From contig CM064862.1 of NCBI GenBank assembly GCA_032719365.1, forward strand, positions 4,414,501 through 4,478,500: DNA of 64,000 nucleotides. Direction: 5' to 3'. The DNA comes from Prinsepia uniflora (Eukaryota > Streptophyta > Magnoliopsida > Rosales > Rosaceae). Both the position numbers and the translations under genes were made by a program. Shown here piece after piece: positions 24,237-36,134 of this stretch. Numbering within the stretch: the stretch's first letter is position 1; every line of letters starts with the position of its first letter. The notes below the pieces were generated by a model that was not told where the DNA came from, did no database searches, and saw nothing but the letters and a program-made list of their open reading frames with translations.

Positions 24237-24829
24237 GGGTGTGTTTGGTACACCGTATTACGGTCCGTATAGGCTAAATAATCTGAAACCTGTGTTTGGT
24301 ACCAGTCGTATTAATTAGTCACCGTATAAGTTAATACGGTTGAATATTTTTATACGGTCCAGACACGCTAAAATAATACGCTCGAAATTGTCCGTATTAA
24401 ATAGTCGGATAACTAGTAATCTTGTAAAATATAATAATAATAATATAATAAAAATAAAATATTAATTTAGTAAATATTAATAATAAAAAGTAATAAAGTA
24501 ATAAATACTACTAATAATAAATTAATAATTAATGATATTTTAATAAATAATAATGATAAAATTAAAAATTATTAATTAATAAAAATGTAATAAATAGTAA
24601 TAATAATTATTATTAAAATAAATAATAATAAAAATAATGACATACATAATTAATATTTAAGATATAAGTATTTTGTCAATTACTATAATATAATCCGGTC
24701 AGTATAATATAGTTGGCATTCTAATCCGGAAAAGTACCAAACGCCCGACTAAATAATCAATCTATCCGGTGGACAGATTAGTCTATCCAATTGAAATAGT
24801 CAGTACAGTACGGCATACCAAACGAGACC
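24237..24829. mobile_element. Harbinger-like MITE with 3-bp TSD TTA
   Basis: Imperfect terminal inverted repeats: left GGGTGTGTTTGGTACACCGTA; the right end reverse-complemented starts AGGTCTCGTTTGGTATGCCG (about 15 of 21 positions match). Flanked by TTA (24234-24236 and 24830-24832). A TWA-type 3-bp duplication is typical of PIF/Harbinger. The 593-bp body is AT-rich with AATAAT repeats and has no open frame, so it is non-autonomous. Confidence 0.75.
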
Positions 24830-27800
24830 TTAACCACTTGTGACCATGTATGGGTAGCCAATATCATTTTCACAACGCTAGTAAAAATCTATGAAACACC
24901 AAAATTCTATTTGAATGAAGGCCGCGATTCAGAAATTGATATCCTTCGAAATTATCAGATACGCATAGGATACTCAAAAATATTTCATAATTACCTTTTT
25001 TATAAAAAAAACAAAAAAAAAAGAAGAGGGAGAGAAGGTAAAATGTGATATTTTAAATTAAAGTTAGTAAGTTATTTTGTAAATCTAAAGTAAGAGGTGA
25101 TGCATTTGATTTCATGTATATATCATTGTGTTAGTTTACTTGAGATTGCAAATCTAACTGTAGATGAATCATTATCGAAGTCCTCATTATTAACTGGTGA
25201 TAGCCCTGTTAATTGGTTGTAAAAAATTAGACCGAAAATCGGATTGAACCGAAATCGAACCAAACCGAAATTGAATAGTAAAAATTGAACCGAACCGGGT
25301 CCAAATCGGTTCTGTTTTGATTCTTGATTTAACAAAACCGAACCGAACCAGAAAAACCGAGGTAAATGAAATGGACTTCTGTTTTTGGAAGCCCAGCGTA
25401 AGAAACCAAGTGGAAGCCTCTGTTTTTGGAAGCCCAGCCCACGAAACAAGGTACAAGCCCAACCCAAACCCAAAAACAATTATCCAACAGTCCAACCTAG
25501 TCCCATAAAATAAGTGGAAGCCCAACCCATTACCCAACCCCACTTTTCCAAAATGACGCCACTCTACTCTTCATAGGGACCCTAATCCATAATCCTCATC
25601 TCGCTCTCAATCTCCGATCTCACATGTAACGAACCGTCCCGAATTTCTAGATTAGATTAGTGACTAATCACGATTAGTGAGGTTAATCCGTGATTAGTTG
25701 GGAGAAATCGGACGAACGATGCAAAATGACCGTTTTGCCCCTAGTCGTGGCAAAACGTTGACTTTTCATTCGGGCGGTCAAACGAACTTTGACCGATGAG
25801 CGTGACGTAGTTCGTGACGTCACGAGTTCATAGACAGGTGGCACGTTCAATTCCGACGTTCGTAGAAGAAGTTATGACGTTGGGAAGTTTAGGGGCATTT
25901 TGGTAATTTTGGTTAAAAGGGCAAAATAGTTGACTTTTTGACCGGGATGTCCGATGGCCGAGGGCCGAGGACTATTACGTAGATAAGGACGATACGAATC
26001 CATAGACAGGCGGCAGGCTGAAATCGGACTTTGAACGGGAGAGTTATAGGTCACGGAAGTTCGATTTCACTATGCACGTACTTCGAGGCGGGGATGATTT
26101 GGCGAAATCTGATTAGGCAGATATTTTTAGTGGGTCCCATGGTGTCACTCATCCCATTGGACAATCCCCTAAATTGTGGATCTAATTAATTAAATAACAT
26201 TATAATTATTATTATATAATTAATTTTAACAACTTAAAATCCTAACCATCCATTCCTTCTAATCTCTCAAATCCTCACCACTCATCTAATCATCTAATCC
26301 TCACTTCTCTCATCAGCCATCAATATCATCACCTTCATTTCTTCTATTTTCTTCATCAAACCCGCACCCCCCCTATATTCTTCATTCTTCCTTTTTCTTC
26401 AAAACACACAACTCACACATACCACCACGAACCCATATGCCGTGTGTGTGACCGTAAGAGGGTGATGAGAGACGAAGGACGGCGAGCCACGGCTGGAGAG
26501 GGTGGTGGCTCACGGTGGTGGACGGCGGAGCTTGGACGTGAGGTAAGAAAACTTTGAAAATTCGAATTTGAGTTTTAATGGTTTTTACTCCATTTCGTTT
26601 ATTAGGTAAGGTTTCTGGGGACCCTAGGAGTAGAATGGGATTAGTTTTGGGGCTTGGGATGGCCGGAAATGGCCGTGAACGGCCGGAGAAAATCCGGCCA
26701 CCATTGATGGCGGATGTAAGCTCGGTTTCGGGTGGTTTTTCTTAGTTTTAGGGATTGGGTTAGATAGGAAATGAAGAAATAGGAATTTATGGATTAAAAT
26801 GGGACCAAACGGACCCCGAATCAGTCTGAAAACCCGAAAAAACCGTGCTGTGAACAGTGCCCATGAATAGTAACTGGTTCAGTTCTGAGGAGGATGACGA
26901 TGAACAGTATTTTCGACTTTTTAGGGGCTCGTGAGGGCCCGTGGGCCATAATTTGGGAAAGTGTTCAACACGGAAAATCTTCTATTCGATGTAACGAAGA
27001 TTTTGGGACTGGTCTTGTGTCAATCGGGCATCGTTTCGATAGTTTTCAGGGTGTCGGAAGGTTTAGGGTCGGTTTAAAAATAGTTAAAAGTTCGGGAAAA
27101 TTACGGGGCTTTGGTAGGAGGTTAATTAAGTAGTTAGTAACCTTCTATTAAAATTTGGACAGGTTTGGGAGTCCCGGTGACAGTGATCGGCTCGGGAGAG
27201 CCTATGGCACGCAAATCGAGGCGGCGGCTCGGACGGTCTGTGAGTGGACCTTGTTTTCTAAATTGGTGCATGCATAAATGTTTATTATATGTTTTAAATA
27301 CTTTTTTGTGATGCCATGAGTGAAATTGGATGTGTGGTTACGTATAGGCACGTATTTTGAGGTTTCGGCCCTATACGGTGCCTATACGGGGATGTATGTG
27401 TTTTTTGGTCTAAATGAAATGGTTTTGGATTTCCAAATGGATTATGCATATGATTTTATGATGTTGATTTGGATGCTTGTGAATTATATGGTTTCACGTA
27501 TTTCGAGGAGATTTACGTGCTTGCACGTAAATCGAGGTTTTCCGGTTTTACACTGATTTTCCATTCTTGTGGTTTTGGATATGATTTCATGAAATGATTT
27601 TGGATTTGAAAAGGTAATTCTCGGACTTGAGGTCCATTTGATTTACGGAATCGGGCCGGAGGCCCAGTTGGTTTACGATTCGGACTTGAGGTCCAGTTTC
27701 TATGTGGATTCGAGCCTAGGGCCCAGTTATGTATTACAAATGGTTTTTATGGTTCATGACGGTTTATGGGAACCGGCATGAACCCTTTGAAATGGATTTA

Positions 27801-28527
27801 TGGGTCATGACGGTTTATGGGAACCGACATGAACCCATGAAAGGTTTTATGGTTCATGACGGCTTATGAGGGGTCGGGCATGAATCCTGGAAAGATTTAA
27901 AGAATGATTTCAAAGGGTTTTCATATTCCATCCTTTATATATGATTGTCTCCTCCGGGAAGGGTCGTTGGCCTGGGTAGACCCCGGAGTAGTCACGGAGC
28001 ACTGACTGAGTGGAGTTGCCCCCTAGTTGGGTTCCTTACTCTCAGGATGGGCATGGTTCGTTACCTCCAGGGAGGGTCATTGATCTACGAACATTGACCT
28101 GGGTGGACCCTGGAGAGACTTGGGTTTGAGACCCCGGTTAGCACGCGCGTAGCTTTATTTTACCGTGACAGGTTTTGGATATGAATATAATGGATAATAA
28201 ACATGATTTCAATTGGTTTGGGAAATTGTGTTTTATGTTGATAAATGGTTTTGGGCAGGAGCCCGTATGACTTGTATTTACGGAATTTGAGACTGAGACC
28301 CTAATGATGGTTGTTTAAACATACGTGTTTGAGTAAATGGTTTTACTATGCATGCATGCTTTTTAGTGGAGGGTATAAAGGTCTTTGATGAAATATTTTT
28401 ATAAATTTTTTATTTTTGTCCACTCATAGTCTTTCTGTTTTTTATTCCCTTCAGGTTGGATACGGTGTGGACTGTAGCAGAGATCGAGATATCACATACC
28501 TCTTCCGGATCCTGGCGTACTCTGATA

Positions 28528-31287
28528 TGTCAGGACCCGTCCCAAATATCAGCTCGATACCCGGGACGAACCCTGCTCCCGTCTGACAATCACACTTAAA
28601 GTACCAAAATAACCTTAATACCACTATAACTATCAGACGAAGGAGTAAATATATACACAACTGCTAGTCAGAGCATAGTTCTACAAAATGGGCACAAAAA
28701 TCCTACAATTCTGGTCTCGCAGCGGAAGAACGTCGTAAGCTCTATGCCTCGATATCTGCCTCAACGTTCACCCCAGCACTATCACCACGACCTGGAGGGA
28801 AAATTTAAACCAAAAGTGTGAGTGGACTAGAATAATTAAAAGTTTTAAAATCAGTTTATCATCAAATCAAAGTTAAGGAAAATAATAAGAACATTTGTTC
28901 CCTCCGTTTTGAAAAACATGCATGCCCAACTAAGGATTAGGAAATCATAACAGGAAACATCATAAGAAACAGAAACACTATAAAACGGATACAGAAATCA
29001 TAGCATGTGCATCAGAAAACCATAGCATAAACTAGGAACATCAAATCACCATTTCCGATTAAACCTGCTGGACCTATCCGAGTCTTTAAACTCAACCAGG
29101 CCTCAAATATAAGTCCGAGTTTTTAAACTCCCGAGTCTTTAAACTCAATAGGCCTATGGGGGTAATATCGTAAATATCCGAGTCTTTAAACTCTCGAGTC
29201 TTTAAACTCAATCCGGGCCCGTCCCCCGTCAATCAATATCCGGGTCTTTAAACCCACATCCAGATCCAGCAAATCCAATCCAAATTCAGTGTAAAACCAA
29301 TTCGAAATCCCTCGCCAAACTCGAATTCGAAATCCCCGGTTCGAAGCCCTTCCGGCGTTCAGAACCGACATTCCGAACCCAAATCTGGAAATCCACTTTT
29401 ATATCAAAAACCACAGGAAATCACAAATCATATTTCATAACCCATTTATCTTCATCAGAAAACATTTATAGGTTAAAATCGCAAATCTGGCATCAAAATC
29501 CGAAAATCAGCTTTTCTCGTAACACGTGTAAAATCCTGGAAATGTCTCGAATAATGTGCAAATATATCAACCACATATAGTTATCAGCAAGAAGCATAAA
29601 ACACGTTTAATATCATAAATCATTAATAAAAACAGTTAGGCATGCTCGAAAGAAAAGAAGAAGTCCACTCACAAATCAGAACGAGTCAATCGCGCTCCGT
29701 GCGCTCCTCGACCGTCTCGGGTGCCTCCCGTCCTGTCAATATGCACCAAATAGGGTCACAAACACATCAAGGATACTAACCCTAATTTTCCCAATTTTTC
29801 GGGAATTTAATAATATTTTAATCCTAGACCCTAAACCATCCGGATTCCCGAACAACCTCCTAACATCGTCCGATTCACCCGAAAACCATACCAATGAACT
29901 CCTTAGGACATTTAGAACCAAAACCATGTTGGAAGATTGGCCGGAATCCTCCCCATGCGCCTTCACGCGCCGCCCAAAGTGGTTGCGCGTGGGCCTCACG
30001 CGCCTGCTACAGTGCTTCTCCTTCCTCGAGCCACCCGGTTCAACACAGTTGAACCGGCGTGACCGGTTCTCCTCCGTTCAGCCACCAATCCAGTCCAAAC
30101 CAATCCTACTCTCATTTTCCAGTCCCTAGCAACCTTCCCATGTCCCTACTTTGAACAATCACGGCCTAAAACCCACCGTTCACGGCTTCGAAACAGACGG
30201 CCCGTGGCCCCTGTTTTGGCCGCCGGCTGCCCAGGTCCTCCCCCGTCACGGCGACTATCCTAGTCGACTCCTAGGACCTTCCTGAACCTCACCCTGACCT
30301 CCAAATCCCTTGACTCTAACCCCAACTCCACGACTTTTGAATTGAAACTCACGGAAAAAACAGAGGAAGTGGGCTTACCCTTCGATTCAGGCTCCGCCGT
30401 GCGCACCGCCGCGTGCCACGGTGCTCGTTGGACTCCCTGCAGTCACCTGAACCTCCTACCGCCTTGGTTTGGTCCACCACACGGCACAACTGCCGCCCCT
30501 GTCTCATAATCTCCCTGTTTTCCTCAGAACTCCGCCGCACCACCACCGGGTCTCCGGGCACGATTCCTCCACCAAAACGCGATCACCAGCTCCGTCTTGC
30601 CTCTCTGCAACTCTCTCAGTTCACTCTTCACTCACTCTTGCACTGAATCGATCGAACTCTCTCCAATTTCTCCCCTCTGTTTCTCTGTGTGTTCGAACAA
30701 ATGCACGGTTTGAAAACGTGCAAAGTGTGGCCGTGCACACTTTAGAACTCCCTGGAACCATCCAGTGTCCCCCACGTGTCCATCACCCATGGTTCAGCAC
30801 AAAATATCCCTGCCACTTGTCCTTATCTGATTGGGCTGAGGGAAAAGACCAAAATGCCCCTCCTGCATAAATTACCATTTTACCCTCACACTTTCCAGGC
30901 CCGTAAATGTTTCGTCCGACGTCCGATGACAGCGTGCCGCCTGTCGTTGTACTCAAGACGTCGAGACCTCTCTAACGGTCCTCGGTCTACGTGAAAATCA
31001 CAAGTCCTCCAAATAGTAAATATTTTCCACATTTAATCAAATTTACGGTAACGCCCTCGATCATCCGAACGTCATAACTTTTCCTCCGATTGTCCGAATC
31101 GAACCTGCCACCTGTCTATGGACTCGTGACGTCCTAAACTACGTCACGGTCAAGGGTCAACACTCATCCAATCGGTAATTCATAAAGTCAACTTTTAGCC
31201 TACTATTCACAAGGGCAAAATCGTCATTTTTTACAAAATTTTTACAACATTACGTTTTTACCCTTCCCGAAGGTACGGGTTGTTACA
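28528..31287 (-). mobile_element. 3' LTR of element B
   Basis: 2760 bp, TGTCAGGACCCGTCCC to ..GGTACGGGTTGTTACA. In sense orientation it runs from 31287 down to 28528. It contains the inverted-repeat arms GTGAGTGGAC (29672-29663) and GTCCACTCAC (28827-28818), and an array of GAGTTTAAAGACTC-type units (seen on the plus strand as GAGTCTTTAAACTC, about 29072-29250). Open frames within it, such as 30349-30870, are non-coding openings that also occur in the other LTR. Confidence 0.92.
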
Positions 31288-31485
31288 ATCTACCCCCCCT
31301 AAAAAGAATTTCGTCCCCGAAATTCAGTGAAACAAGTAAGGGTACTGTTCACGCATCAAGGCCTCGGGTTCGCAAGTAGCTTCTTCCACTTGATGATTTC
31401 GCCATAATACCTTAACTAAGGGAACCGTCTTCCGTCGTAAGACTTTATCCTTCCGATCCAAAATTGCTACATGCTGCTCTACAAA
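31288..31485 (-). pseudogene. Element B pol 3' end (chromodomain-like tail)
   Basis: Minus-strand frame that continues pol across the insertion of element C: the last codons before the break (at 49101) and the first after it (at 31485) are in the same frame. It encodes AILDRKDKVLRRKTVPLVKV and LWRNHQVEEAT, the conserved C-terminal part of Tekay/Del-type polyproteins, and ends at about 31324. The Trp usual after EEAT is Cys here. The polypurine tract and LTR follow at 31299-31287. Confidence 0.85.
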
Positions 31486-31490
31486 ACTCA

Positions 31491-34400
31491 TGTAACGACC
31501 CGTCCCAAATTCCAAGATTAGATTAGTGACTAATCACGATTAGTGAGGCTAATCCGTGATTAGTTGGGCGAAATCGGACGAACGATGCGAAATGACCGTT
31601 TTACCCCTAATCATGGAAAAACGTTGACTTTTCGTTCGGCCGGTCAAATGGACTTTGACCGATGACCGTGACGTAGTTCGTGACGTCACGAGTTCATAAA
31701 CAGGTGGCACGTTCAATTCCGACGTTCGAGGAGGAAGTTATGACGTTCGGAAGTTTAGGGGCATTTTGGTAATTTTGGATAAAAGGGGTCAAATGTTGAC
31801 TTTTTGACCGGGAGGTCCGATGGCCAAGGGCCGAAGACCGTTACGTAGATAAGGACGATACGAATCCGTAGACAGGCGGCACGTCGAATTCGGACGTTCG
31901 ACGACGAAGTTACAGTTCACGGAAGTTCCCAGTTACTATTCATGATGGCACGTTTTACGAGACAAAAAGTGCAGTATGTCTTTAGTGGGCCCAGTTGCTT
32001 CTTAGCAACCCATGGATGAGTGACAAGTGTCACTGGACAACACATTACATACATGCACTTCACCGTGCATTTTCATTTTCTTCGTTCAAACACAACCCAC
32101 CCGATCTCACCATTTTCTCTCATTCCCGTGCAACCCAAACCCAGCCAACCATCACCCATGACCAGGCAGAGGACCAGGGAGATCGAGGGAGCTGAGGTGG
32201 CCGGCCTGGAGCCCTGAACCGCAGCCCACGGCGGCGAGAGGAGGAGAAACCCGAACGGGTACCCGGTTAGCCCATTTTAATCCATTTTTCCATTTTCGTT
32301 GTTATGGTTAGTTTTTAATGGTTTTAATGAGTCCATTAGATTGCTAGGGACATTTTAGGAAGGTTTTGGTGGTGGTTGACGGCTGATCAGCCGTGTAGGC
32401 TGATCGGGAAAAATCGAACCGTGAGGTTCAAATTGGACCGGTCGGATTTCGTAGGTTTTAGGTTGTTTAGTTAATTAGGATTGATAGGAAAGATTAAAAA
32501 AAGGAATTTAGGAATTGGAATGGAAGAAATCAGACCGAAAATGAGGGAGAAGGAGGCTTGGACCGGTTACCCCGGTCCAGTTGCAGGGGTTGGACCGGAC
32601 CGTCGGCCCAGACCGGTTCGATCGCTGGAGATGACGGGTACTGTAGCGGCGCGTGAGGCCCACGCGCAGCCACTTCAGGCAGCGCGTGTGGGCGCGTGGG
32701 AGAGAATTTGGGGATGTGTTCAACATGTGAAATTATCTATTCGATGTAACGAACATTTTGGGACTGGTTTCGTGTCAATCGGACACCGCCTCGATATGTT
32801 TCGGGGCATCGGAAGGTTTAGGTTCGGATTTAAAAATAGTTAAAAATAAGAGAAAATTATGGGGCTTTAGTGGGAGGTTAATTAAGTAGTTAGTAACCTT
32901 CTATTACAATTTGGACAGGTTTGGGAGTCCCGATAATGGTGATCGGCTCGGGTAGCCGAATGGCACGCAAATCAAGGCGGCAGCTCGGACGGTCTGTGAT
33001 TGGACCTTGTTTCCTAAATTGGTGCATGCATAAATGTTTATTATATGTTTTAAATGCTTGTTTGTAATGCCATGGGTGCATTTGTATGTGGTTACGTATA
33101 AGTACGTATTTCGAGGTTTCAGCCTTATACGGTGCTTATACGGGTCTATATTTCTTTATTGGTTTTAATGAAAAGGTTTTGGATTTCTAAAAGGATAAAC
33201 TCGGGTATGAGACCCATTTGGTTTGGTCTCGGGCATATGACACTATTTACGACCTTCGGGTCTAAATCGTGGTCGCGACGGGTGCTATGTGCACGACGAT
33301 CGACGATACGACGCTCGCCTCCGGATTGGGATGTGTTCCTTCCGGAGAGGTCACGATGCACGATTCGTGGTCGAGCAGCCTGGGGAGGCTCGACTTCGAA
33401 GTGCTGACGGTTCAGGATAACAATCGGTGATGAGTGCACCATGATCTTGTGGTGGTCGCGTCAGTTGATTCGTTCACGGCGACATACCAGGATTGAGAGC
33501 GGTCCTGGATGGATGGTTGCACGCATCACTATGATCAGAGTCGTGACTGACCCTTAGATATCGGGCACGGTGCCCAGTTGAGTCATATGTTCGGGCACGA
33601 GACCCAGTTGTTTTACACTGATGATTTCGGGTCAGGGACCCTAGATGGATTTCCAAGTTCATGACGATTTATGGGAACCGGCATGAACTTTGGAAAGGTC
33701 ATTGTGGTTCATGACGGTTTATGGGAACCGACATGAACCCTTGTCAGGTCATTATGGTTCATGACGGTTTATGGGAACCGGCATGAACCCTTATTATGGA
33801 TGATATGGATCATGACGGTTCAAGGGAACCGGGCATGAACGTTTATGTTATGTATATATATGTATTCATATACCTTCCTTTACTTCTATTATCTCCTCCG
33901 GGGAGGGTCGTTGGCCTGGGTGGACCCCGGAGTAGCCACGGAGCACCGACTGAGTGGAGTCACCCCCCAGTTGGGTTCCTTACTCTCAGGAAGGCTATGA
34001 TTACTATTACCTCGGGTAGGGTCAGTGGTCTGCGGACATTGATCTTGACTTTGAGAAGACTCGGATTGAGACCTGGGTAGCACGCGCGTAGTGACAACGC
34101 CCAAACTACGCATTAAATTAAACACGTAGTTTGAGTATTGTGCAATTTAAACCCTTTTTGTGTAGATGTAGTATTGGTAAATAGGGATCGTTCTTAACCG
34201 GGGAAATTAGGGAACATTAATAATGTGTTAGTGGGAGATGAATAAAAGAATAATGAATTAAAGAATTAGAGAATAAAGAATTAAAGGAATAAAAGAATAA
34301 AAGAATTAAAAGAATAAAAGAATAAAAGAATAAAGAAGGGGGGTTTTGAAAATATTTATAACTAAATTAAAGAAAACACTAATTAAGAATTAAAATGCAA

Positions 34401-36119
34401 ATGCTCATGCTAATTGGAATTTACAAACCATAGAGTAGTTTCATAGACAAAACCCACACTTTTACGTAAGTAATTTCGAATTAACAATCACATTATTTAA
34501 ACTACTCCTAAAAATAGACTTCTTTCTAACATTTTGCTCATAATAAACCAATCACGAAATCCTACCTTCATCATCTCAAATACTTACATATATCTTTCAA
34601 TATTATAAATGCATCAACCATTAATGTGCGTCAAACATCAATATGCTTCAAACATTTACAACATGATTTACCTTAAATTTATAATTAAATGCGCCGACAG
34701 CGATCAACATTTAATCTCTTCAATTCTACTCTAAGTGCACCGACAGCGGATAAAACACTTAACATCAAATTGAAGTTTGAGCACTAAAACATATGAAGTA
34801 AAAGAAATTCAAAAAGTAAAACACATGGAGATTGCATTCTTACTTACAAATGTTAGAAAGAAAATACCAAGAACAATAGTAAAGAAGAAATGAAAATAAC
34901 ATAAAAATAACATAAATTACGAATAAGAATTAAAAGAAAACTAATTAATAAGAAAATCTACAAGAAGTAAAAATGGTCCCCAAAATTGTCTCTCAAAAGA
35001 GAGAAACAAAATAACTAAACTAAGAACTAAGAACTAAGAACTAAGAAAAATGAAAGAAATGAAAGAATGAAAACTAATGGGGGACTCCCCAAATACATGA
35101 AATGACCTCCCTATTTATAGAGGGAGTGCCACAATTGTTTAATTAAAAGTACAAAATTAAAATATAAAAATAGCAATAAAATAGTACATGAAGAAGTGAT
35201 GGAAATGATGAGATTGGGTGGGAAAAGATGCTGATTTTGGGGCAAATATGCTGATTTTAGGGAAAAGTGGCTGATTTTGGGGAAAAGTTGCTGATTTTGG
35301 GGCAAATATGCTGATTTTGGGAACTATTGGGGGGCTGCTGGATTTTTGGCTTGGGATGCTGGATTTCAGCAGCTTCCCACCGAATTTCCTTGCGATTTTC
35401 GGTGGTTTCTCATATTTCGTCCATAATTTTTTCGTTATAATTCTGATCGGGACGATTCTTTCACCAAAATGCTCCAAATTCCAAGCTTTATTTATTTCTA
35501 CAAAAATATCACAAAATAAATTAATTTGTCTAATTATTTATTATTTTAATATTAAAAGTCAAGTATAAAGGGTATAAAATAATATAAAATAACGCTTATT
35601 TGAGGACCTATCACGTAGCTTTGGAAACCGTGACAGGATTGGTTGTGTGAATTATATGTGTATATGATATAAATATGATATATGATATGATGTATGATGT
35701 GCGTTTACACAGGTTTTGGGCAATGGCCCGTATGGTTAGTCTCTTATGATTTGGGCTGAGTCCCTTATGGATTTGAGCAGTGGCCCGTGTACTTAATTTC
35801 ATTATGGTTTTTCGGGATAAATGGTTTTCGACTGCATGCATGCTTTTTAGTGAAGGGTACAAATGTCTTCGATAAACTGTTTTTGTAAACTTTTTATTTT
35901 TGTCCACTCACAGCTTTTAATGTTTTGACTGCCCTTCAGGTTGACAACGGATGTGGACTGTAGCAGAGATCGAGATATCACATGCCTCCTCCGGATCCTG
36001 GCGTACTCTGATAGCCCGGGAGGGCAAAGGTCGGAAATATCCCTTGTCTGACACTCCGTGTCAGACGGGAGCAGGGTCATCCCGCACTAATCCGGGGGGG
36101 ATTGGGATGGGTCCTGTCA
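31491..36119 (+). mobile_element. 5' LTR of element C
   Basis: TGTAACGACCCGTCCC to ..GGATGGGTCCTGTCA; about 3.1 kb net after removing insert E. Landmarks: TGACGT..ACGTCA (31669-31688), GC hairpin GCGCGTGAGGCCCACGCGC (32649-32667), decayed arm GTGATTGGAC (32996-33005), GTCCACTCAC (35902-35911). The stretch 33240-33555 is GC-richer, has no GGGC..GCCC array and has no match that I see in the sister LTRs. Only traces of the array remain (33560-33620). Confidence 0.9.
34092..35613 (+). mobile_element. Insert E: 1.5-kb solo LTR-like element of another family
   Basis: TGACAACGCCCAAACTACGC (34092) to ..GAGGACCTATCA (35613), flanked by CGTAG (34087-34091 and 35614-35618). TG..CA ends and a 5-bp duplication indicate a solo LTR, unrelated to the TGTAACGACCC superfamily. 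It has an AAAGAATAA microsatellite (34240-34340), a TATA-like CTATTTATAG (35110-35120) and a five-fold array of about 24 bp based on GCTGATTTTGGGG (35228-35322). Open frames at 35157-35568 derive from that array. Confidence 0.8.
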
Positions 36120-36122
36120 ACG

Positions 36123-36134
36123 TGGTATCAGAGC
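36123..36134 (+). other. Primer-binding site of element C
   Basis: TGGTATCAGAGC, an exact tRNA-iMet primer-binding core, three bases after the 5' LTR end (36119). Its perfect state contrasts with the absence of any coding sequence downstream. Confidence 0.9.

Noticed and set aside
25123..25543. Two overlapping reverse frames rich in Phe, Gly and Leu
   Set aside because: They translate the CGGTTCGGTT-rich interior and flank of the hAT-like element; not a transposase.
30349..30870. Overlapping open frames in an LTR of element B (also at 58303-58860)
   Set aside because: Present in both LTRs simply because these are near-identical copies; three frames are open at once and none has family features.
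35157..35568. Repetitive reverse frame rich in PQNQ/KISIF
   Set aside because: Produced by the 24-bp array in insert E.
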